Origin: Smallanthus sonchifolius
Taxonomy: Eukaryota; Streptophyta; Magnoliopsida; Asterales; Asteraceae
DNA: 64,000 bases
Reading direction: 5' to 3'
Assembly (NCBI GenBank): GCA_023525975.1
Contig: CM042030.1
Coordinates: 31,366,350-31,430,349 of the forward strand
The translations under genes and the position numbers were made by a program. This document shows positions 58,201 through 64,000 of this stretch, in pieces (the stretch's first letter is position 1; the number at the start of each line of letters is the position of its first letter). The notes under the pieces were generated by a model that searched no databases, had not been told where the DNA came from, and worked only from the letters and a program-made list of their open reading frames with translations.

Positions 58201-58437
58201 AGCCTGACCTGCAACGGTAGCCCTAATGACATTGGGGGATACCGTACATTCGTGCTCCGCCGTCTCCCAGAATTGTTCGAGATAGGGTCTTGACACGATC
58301 GGGTCAGCAGAAATGGCGTAGCTGATTCTTGAACGGTTCAAGAAATCAACTATGTCTCTGTACTGCAACGCTGCACCCTTCCATTCAGGTTCAGTGTTAG
58401 CTAACAAGTTGAATTCGTTAGAAAACGCCCGAGCCAT
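55248..58437 (-). pseudogene. Element D ORF3: extra retrotransposon protein of unknown function (few breaks)
   Basis: ORF3 starts at ATG 58437 (MARAFSNEFNLLANTEPEWK) and ends at 55248 (KMEAKDGQL). The N-terminal domain has IVDFLNRSRISYAISADPIV and YLEQFWETAEHE; a further block reads FWFLLYPRFVQLLINDALPN. An acidic Glu/Ser/Asp stretch with basic clusters (SSSKRKRQSSS, YRRRRRRQ) follows, then a Thr/Pro-rich part and a coiled-coil-like segment (56540-56850). The C-terminal domain (55248-55860) has VQYLKPTSEAFSSLPKYDLV, KIPLSKLSQDILGDMWYWYV and FINFSVKDLEVLAERYCVHT. Several stops and a frameshift near 56480 break it. C has the same plan. No membrane segment is visible. The function is unknown. 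Confidence 0.82.
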
Positions 58438-58440
58438 GAT

Positions 58441-58465
58441 CTGCAAAAACACACAGAAAAAATAA
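58441..58465 (-). promoter_or_regulatory. Splice acceptor-like site before element D ORF3
   Basis: On the minus strand a T-rich tract (ATTTTTTCTGTGTGTTTTTG) ends in CAG, three bases before the ORF3 ATG. It could serve expression of ORF3 from a spliced RNA. The donor is not identified. Confidence 0.5.
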
Positions 58466-58567
58466 TCAGAACAACACGTATCATTGGAAATGGATAAACA
58501 TGACTCAGTATAGCAGTTACTCAATGAAGTGAATTTCAGACTTAGAATTTTTGCCAAGTGTTGGTCC

Positions 58568-58654
58568 TGCGTACTTAGCAAGTACGCAGCAGTTTGTTCT
58601 TGCGTACTTAACAAGTACGCAGGAATTACTTCTTGCGTACTTGTTAAGTGCGCA
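58568..58654. repeat. Element D spacer hairpin array 1 (3 units, 33-bp period)
   Basis: Units start at 58568, 58601 and 58634 with stems TGCGTACTT / AAGTACGCA; in the third the right arm reads AAGTGCGCA. Spacers are 12 bp. The array lies about 130 bp upstream of the ORF3 ATG. Confidence 0.93.
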
Positions 58655-59188
58655 AGACTTGCACTTAGCCAAAATTCCAGAAATCTTAACTTTTAATCAG
58701 AAGAGAGGCATTGCCGTGGATTATGGTCACCACAAGGTCGAAATACTTGATTAAGACCTATGGGACCACTATCCACCGCAACTAACCGCTAAGCCCTTCA
58801 AATTTTTGACCTAGATGACGACCCAGTTGAACCAACGGGCAATCGAGGGTCAAGGCCAAAATCAAACCATGTTAAGGACAAATTAGGAGTCAATAGGTTT
58901 CGATTAGTGATTATTAACAAGTTTTAGGTCTTAATTTGCATTTAGAACACCAAAATAGGTCAATAATTTCACACTCAAAACCGTCGATGAATCGGTCGAA
59001 AACATCGGATTTAATGGATGATACGGACCGAGATTCTCACCAAGTAAATGTTAGATGATGATTAAACAATGAGTGGGACGAAAAATCCGGTTGGAACACT
59101 CTAAATTTTTGAGGAAAATGGTCGGAGGGAATATCATAGGAGAAAAGGTTTGAAAGTGATAAACTCAAAAAAAAATTTCTAAGTCCTG

Positions 59189-59334
59189 TATTTATACCCA
59201 ACACATATTGGTCGTGCGTACTTACTAAGTGCGCATGACTTAACTCCTGCGTACTTACTAAGTACGCATGACTTACGTCTTGCGTACTTGTTAAGTACGC
59301 AGGGTCTACCTCATGCGCACTTATCAAGTACGTA
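59189..59334 (-). promoter_or_regulatory. Element D spacer: hairpin array 2 followed by TATA box
   Basis: Units start at 59215, 59248, 59281 and 59314 on an exact 33-bp period. In element sense they precede TATAAATA (59196-59189) by 18 bp. The arrangement copies that in the LTR and suggests an internal promoter for ORF3. Confidence 0.75.
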
Positions 59335-60657
59335 GAGACCCTTATGTGCGTACACTTTCAACTCAAATTATGAAGATTTTAAGTCAAATAACGAACAAGA
59401 TAAAAAATGTTCAATCACGAGGTTTCAAATTCAATTCAGGAAGGTTAAACACAAATATTTTTGGCTTTTCTGAATAAAGTTGAACTATGCATAAACTTAA
59501 AATATTTTTGATCTTTTCTCATAGAAATATACAAGTATTCACACAAACTATTTTTGATCAAAGACACGAGCAGAGGATCATATCAGGCTATCTTTTAGCA
59601 AAAACGATACAAAATAAACATCAAAGAATATGGGATCATGTCATGGATTACTATTTATTCATACGTAATAAGCATATAGACAAGTAATTCAAGTTGACAA
59701 TATTATAAGATTTGAAACTGTAAGCATCTTTGTGTCACATTCTTGTTTATTAAGGTATTATTTATAAGATATACAACGTGTACCCCACTGATATGCTATT
59801 CTAACTTACACAATCTCAAGGCATCTAAGATTTTCCCAATGATTTTCTAAATTTTCAGAATGAAGCTACATCTATTAGCACAGGAAAAATCAAGCAGAAT
59901 CCATAAGGATTATCAGGAATCATAAGATTCAGAATCGAGTGATTCAGTTGTCTTGGTTTCATTTGATTTTCTTCATTGAATATCGGAATGATGATTCAGG
60001 ATAATATATATGGTGATTGAATAAGGTAAGGTGATCCAACTTTTATCTGGATTTGATTTCAATGAATCAGGAATGATTCAAGGGTGAATACATGCTCAAC
60101 GGTTAATGTAGAGACATGTTTTGATTCATTCTCTCCTTGCATACTTGTGAGTATGAGCAGTGAGATGAACCGCATTAATTGTGCTAATGACATAACCCGA
60201 AACTGACCTCAAAAGAAAATTATTGCCAAAATCTAACATCCTATATCTGATAATGATCTTTTCTTTTCTTTTGCGCACACACACTTGCAAACATGGGTTC
60301 AAATCACAATTGTAATTTAGTTTTAGTTTCCACACTACTAGTGATTCAAAGACGCATACAACCTACTGACAATTTAAATTACTCGTAAATAAGCAGATTA
60401 AAAACATAATAACTTAAACAGTTAAGTAATCATGACACAATCATTTCCCATATGAGCAGTCTGTGATGTTTAGATCATTTATGATGTACTATCATTTCCT
60501 CTTTTCTCAAGTTAACTTTGAAATTTTCTCCATTTTCTATTTTTGTTTTTGTTTTTGTAAAATATTTTGAAACTTAAAAGAACTATACAGAAAATTTAAA
60601 AGAAATAAAGTTTAACTTCCATGAATTGAATTGAATTGAATTAAGAAAAATTAATTT

Positions 60658-62385
60658 TCACTCAGGATTGAACATTCCTATCAAGTTGACAAGATGCTCA
60701 AAACGGGATCGATCAAATGCCTTTGTGAAAAGGTCAGCAAGATTGTCATCCGTGTGAACTTTTACAAGTTCAATTAAATGCTTTTCAGCACAATCACGGA
60801 TGAAGTGATGGCGAATCTCTATATGTTTAGATTTGGAATGTTTCATCGGGTTATTTTTGATGGACATCGTGGCATTGTTTTCAATGAATAGAGGAGTTCC
60901 AGTGAAGTTTAAGCAGTAGTCTCTCAACTGCTGCTGAATCCACAGTATCTGAGAATAACCGCTCGTTGCAGCAATGTATTCTGCTTCACAAGTTGAGACA
61001 GAAACCAATGACTGCTTCTTACACTGCCAGGAGACCAGTCTATCTCCTAAGAATTGACATCCACCAGAAGTTAACTTTCTGTCAAGGTTACAACCGCCAT
61101 AATCTGAATCAGTGTAGGCTTTGAAGTCGAATGACTGCTGCTTAGAGTACCAAAGACCTAATCGGGGTTTCCCTTTCAGGTATCTGAAAATTCTCTTCAC
61201 GGCTATCATATGTGACTCCTTCGGTTGAGACTGAAACCTTGAGCACAAGCACACAGCAAACATTATATCGGGTCTTGAAGCTGTGAGATACATAAGTGAT
61301 CCGATCATCCCACGGTACAATCTGCTGTCTACATCCTTTCCATCTTTGTTAGGATGCAGACCATGATTGACTGGGATAGGTGTTCCATAAGTACTGCTAT
61401 CATTCATCTTGTATTTTGATAAGACGTCCTGCACATACTTAATTTGATGTAGATAAATGCCATCCTCTCTTTGACTGACTTGCAGACCCAGGAAGAACCA
61501 CAATTCACCCATATTACTCATTTCAAATTTGGACTTCATCACCTGCTCGAATTCCCTACACATCCCTTCATTGGTAGACCCAAAAATGATGTCGTCGACA
61601 TATACTTGTACAAGAAGAATGTCACCTCCTACTTTCCTAATGAAGAGAGTCGAGTCAATCTGTCCATGGTCGAAACCATTAGACAGTAAATGCTTAGATA
61701 ATGTCTCATACCATGCCCGCGGTGCTTGATGAAGACCAAAAAGTGCTTTGTCAAGCTTATACACTTTATTGATGTTATGCGGATCTTCAAAACCGGGAGG
61801 TTGAGTGACATATACCTCTTCATGAACTTTACCATAAAGGAAAGCACTCTTCACATCAAGTTGATAGACCTTGAAGCCGACATATGTGGCATAAGCCAAG
61901 AACAGTCGAATGGCTTCAATTCTAGCAACTAGGGCATATACTTCCGTGTAATCCAAGCCCTCTTGCTGATAAAAACCCTGAACAACCAATCTTGCTTTGT
62001 TCTTCACAACAACATGATGATCATCCGTCTTGCACTTGAACACCCATCTGGTTCCAATTGGCTGAAACCCTTTTGGCAAGTCAACCAAATCCCACACGTG
62101 CAGCTTTTGGAATTGAGACAATTCATCTTGCATCGCCTCAATCCAGCAGTTGTCAGTGAGAGCCTCCTTCACATTCTTCGGCTCTAACTGGGACACGAAT
62201 GTAGCATGCAGACATGTTTCCATGACACCAGTGTCAAGTATCTCTGTGTAAAGACTGGTGTTCTCAGGGATGGTTCGATGACGAGTCTGAATGCCGGCAT
62301 AAGGATCACCAATAATGTTATCGATTGGATGATTCCTATGCACTCTCGTCTCCGGTATAATCAGTTCCTGAATTTATGGATCAAG
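60658..62385 (-). pseudogene. Element D: reverse transcriptase and RNase H
   Basis: The frame has WIEAMQDELSQFQKLHVWDL, WVFKCKTDDHH, VYQLDVKSAFLYGKVHEEVY and the catalytic YVDDIIFGSTNEG. RNase H has AYTDSDYGGCNLDRKLTSGG, STCEAEYIAATSGYSQILW and HTDDNLADLFTKAFDRSRFE, ending GMFNPE. From 62343 to the stop it is open for about 561 codons. A single TAA near 62378 separates it from the upstream integrase frame, and the same frame runs through, so one point mutation breaks the polyprotein. Confidence 0.95.
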
Positions 62386-63570
62386 ATTCATGCTTAACTC
62401 CCCCATTTCCTGTGTTCCAGAGGAAGAAGATTCAATGTTATTTGGATTAGCTGGAGCGTCATTTCCTATAGTTGTGTTAGGATTGGCTTGAGCGTCATCT
62501 CCAACAACAAGAACATCTTCACTGTTATCACTGTCATGAGTTCCAGATGCAGATGCAACATTAGAATCAGGAGTTACAATCGGTACAGTAGCACGAGTAG
62601 AGAAGCTGGAGTCATCGCCGCCACCCAATAATTCATAAACATTTTCGGCGTCATCTGCAGATATATCAGGAAGATTGAATGACTTGAATAGCGCATCATA
62701 ATCAAAACCCCAAGCTGGACCTGTTGGTTCGGGTGGAATGCTGTGTTTACTACAATCCACTTCAAACCATTCCTCGACAGTACAAGTTCCTATGTTGTAC
62801 ACGCTCTTGCAAGGCGAGTTGGCAACGTATCCTAAGAAGATGCCTTCCAATGCTTTTGCATGAAACTTAGACTGGCGGTCTTTGTACTGTAGCAACAAGG
62901 AACAAGGATTACCAAAAGGAACTAGGTAATCAAGATTGGGATGTCGATTGTTGAACAACTCGTAACAAGTCTTGTTGTGCCTCTTCACAACCAGAACTCT
63001 GTTTAAGATGTGACAAGCTGTATTAACGGCTTCTGCCCAGAAAGTGACAGGAAGCTTTGCATCCGACAGCATAGTCCTTGCAGTCTCAATCAGTGTTCTG
63101 TTCTTCCGTTCAGCAACTCCATTCTGCTGAGGCGTGTACGGCGCGCTGAATTCGTGACGGATCCCTTTCTTGAGACAGAAAAGCTCCATCAAATTATTCT
63201 TGAACTCAGTTCCGTTGTCTCTCCTTATCTTTCTAACTTTCAGCTTGCAAAGAGATTCCAAGCTCAGGATCAAGTATTGAAGGATATCAGCAGTCTCGTC
63301 TTTAGTACCTAAAAAATGCACCCAAGAAAAACGTGAGAAATCATCAGTTACAACTAGACAGAACGACTTACCTCCAATACTCCTGATACTTATGGGGCCA
63401 AACAGATCCATGTGTAATAGCTCCAAAGGGGTATCAATAGAGTTTTGGAGCTTGGGCTTGTGAGACTTCCGTTGCTGTTTGCCCTTTTTACAAGGCATAC
63501 AGTCATCTGCAACGGTAAATCTCAGCTTAGGAACCCCGGTTACCAATCCGTTTCGGACAAGATGATTCAT
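62386..63570 (-). pseudogene. Element D: integrase and acidic linker
   Basis: The pre-integrase part reads MNHLVRNGLVTGVPKLRF and CMPCKKGKQQRKSHKPK. The catalytic core has LHMDLFGPISIRSIGGKSFC, RRDNGTEFKN and PQQNGVAERKNRTLIETART. A long acidic Ser/Asn-rich linker (62380-62700) leads to RT. The frame is open throughout but is bounded by in-frame stops, TAA near 62378 and TAA near 63602 where a tryptophan (LWHRKLGH in relatives) is expected. Confidence 0.93.
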
Positions 63571-63603
63571 TTTACGATACGAAATATGTCCGAGTTTCCT
63601 ATG

Positions 63604-64000
63604 TTACAAGATGGAGTCAAGCTCTGTCGCTTTGGTAAGCAAACAAGTAGCAACTGATGAGGTGGTTGTTGCCATGCTCATATCGATCTGATAGGTGTCG
63701 TTTGTTCTTGGCGCTCTCATCAGGATCCAATCTTCCGGAACTTCAAAACCGGGTTTGAGAATTAGGCATTCTGACTTGTCAAACATCACCGAGTACTCCT
63801 TATCACACATTTGGGAGACACTCAACAGGTTATGCTTCAGCTGCTCGCAGAAGTTGACATTGTCAAAGCTGACACAACCGTTCGAAACCACGCCTTGACA
63901 CGTGATGCTTCCGCCTTTTTCTCCGGCAAAGGCCACATAGCCGCCTCTGAATGGTTTAACGTCTTGAAGCAGGGCCATGTTTCCTGTCATGTGCCTGGAA
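63604..64000 (-). pseudogene. Element D: protease, C-terminal part
   Basis: The visible part starts at the window edge with SRHMTGNMALLQDVKPFRGG and YVAFAGEKGGSITCQG, the region just after the DSG active site of copia proteases. It continues with FCEQLKHNLLSVSQMCDKEY. The active site itself lies just outside the window. It ends at the TAA that separates it from integrase. Confidence 0.9.

Larger units (their letters stand above)
58438..60657 (-). other. Element D: spacer between RNase H and ORF3
   Basis: No gene is visible in this 2.2-kb AT-rich spacer. It contains hairpin arrays (58568-58654 and 59215-59334), a TATA box (59189-59196) and a splice-acceptor-like site (58441). A stretch near 59880-59950 is rich in GATTC and its complement, as in C's spacer. 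The short ORFs follow from the arrays. Confidence 0.75.
54659..64000 (-). mobile_element. Element D: Ty1/copia retrotransposon with extra ORF3 (continues past the window)
   Basis: The 3' LTR (54659-55188), PPT, ORF3, spacer, RNase H, RT, integrase and part of the protease are inside the window on the minus strand. Gag, primer site and 5' LTR lie to the right. Pol has two in-frame stops in the visible part; ORF3 has several breaks. D is a relative of C with the same gene order. The candidate target duplication is CTCCA (54654-54658), untestable here. Confidence 0.94.

Noticed and set aside
55248..58437. Envelope glycoprotein call for ORF3 of copia elements C and D
   Set aside because: No signal peptide, membrane segment or cysteine pattern is visible in either copy. 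Position after pol alone is not enough.
1..64000. Host protein-coding genes
   Set aside because: Every substantial reading frame is explained by a retroelement. No frame with intron-exon structure or a non-transposon domain was found.

Overview
This window looks like heterochromatic DNA from a plant nuclear genome. I found no host gene. Almost every base belongs to LTR retrotransposons nested inside one another. The tRNA-iMet primer sites, the Ty3/gypsy Tekay/Del-like and Ty1/copia polyproteins, a small Helitron and the 5-bp target duplications fit a eudicot. The extra third ORF of the copia elements (N-terminal FLNRSRI..YAIS-type domain) resembles proteins I associate with Asteraceae genomes, but that taxonomic guess is from memory and unverified.

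Layout. Eight elements are named A to H here. H is an old, decayed copia element (minus strand, 12005-16537; the rest lies outside the window). A is a gypsy element (plus strand) cut by the window start and inserted in H; only its pol tail and 3' LTR are present (1-12004). B is an apparently intact gypsy element (minus, 1639-10737, target duplication CAATC) inserted in A's LTR. F is a gypsy element (minus) inserted in H's gag at 16538. Its 3' LTR (16538-23439) is swollen by a ~670-bp tandem array and holds a Helitron. Its internal region is split by C and mostly deleted, and its second LTR starts at 50327. C is a copia element (minus, 23797-47599, target duplication AATGT) inserted in F. E is a gypsy element (minus, 34574-44989, target duplication AAATG) inserted in C's gag. 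G is a gypsy LTR plus pol tail (minus, 51187-54658) inserted in F's second LTR. D is a copia element (minus, from 54659 beyond the window end) inserted in G.

Function. B has a 1527-residue Gag-PR-RT-RNaseH-IN reading frame with all catalytic motifs and LTRs that differ by about 15 substitutions by eye, so it is young and may be able to move. E is interrupted by only two stops. C and D carry gag/pol plus a separate ORF3 downstream of pol. H, F, G and A are relics.

Most unusual signals. (1) Arrays of ~21-bp perfect inverted repeats, usually on a 33-bp period, occur in B (gypsy) and in C and D (copia). They share one stem-loop in which a single base pair covaries between families (C-G, A-T, T-A). 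A has an unrelated inverted repeat in the same array format. In D the arrays sit just upstream of a TATA box both in the LTR and before ORF3. (2) The LTRs of all five gypsy elements carry a matching splice donor and acceptor, implying a leader intron inside the LTR. (3) E has a very strong leader hairpin whose loop is a GTGCAC palindrome, a shape like a retroviral kissing-loop dimerisation signal; an inner stem-loop with one compensatory pair recurs in F. (4) F's LTR has given rise to a satellite-like array with alternating unit types. (5) F carries a decayed accessory ORF with a C-terminal membrane anchor.
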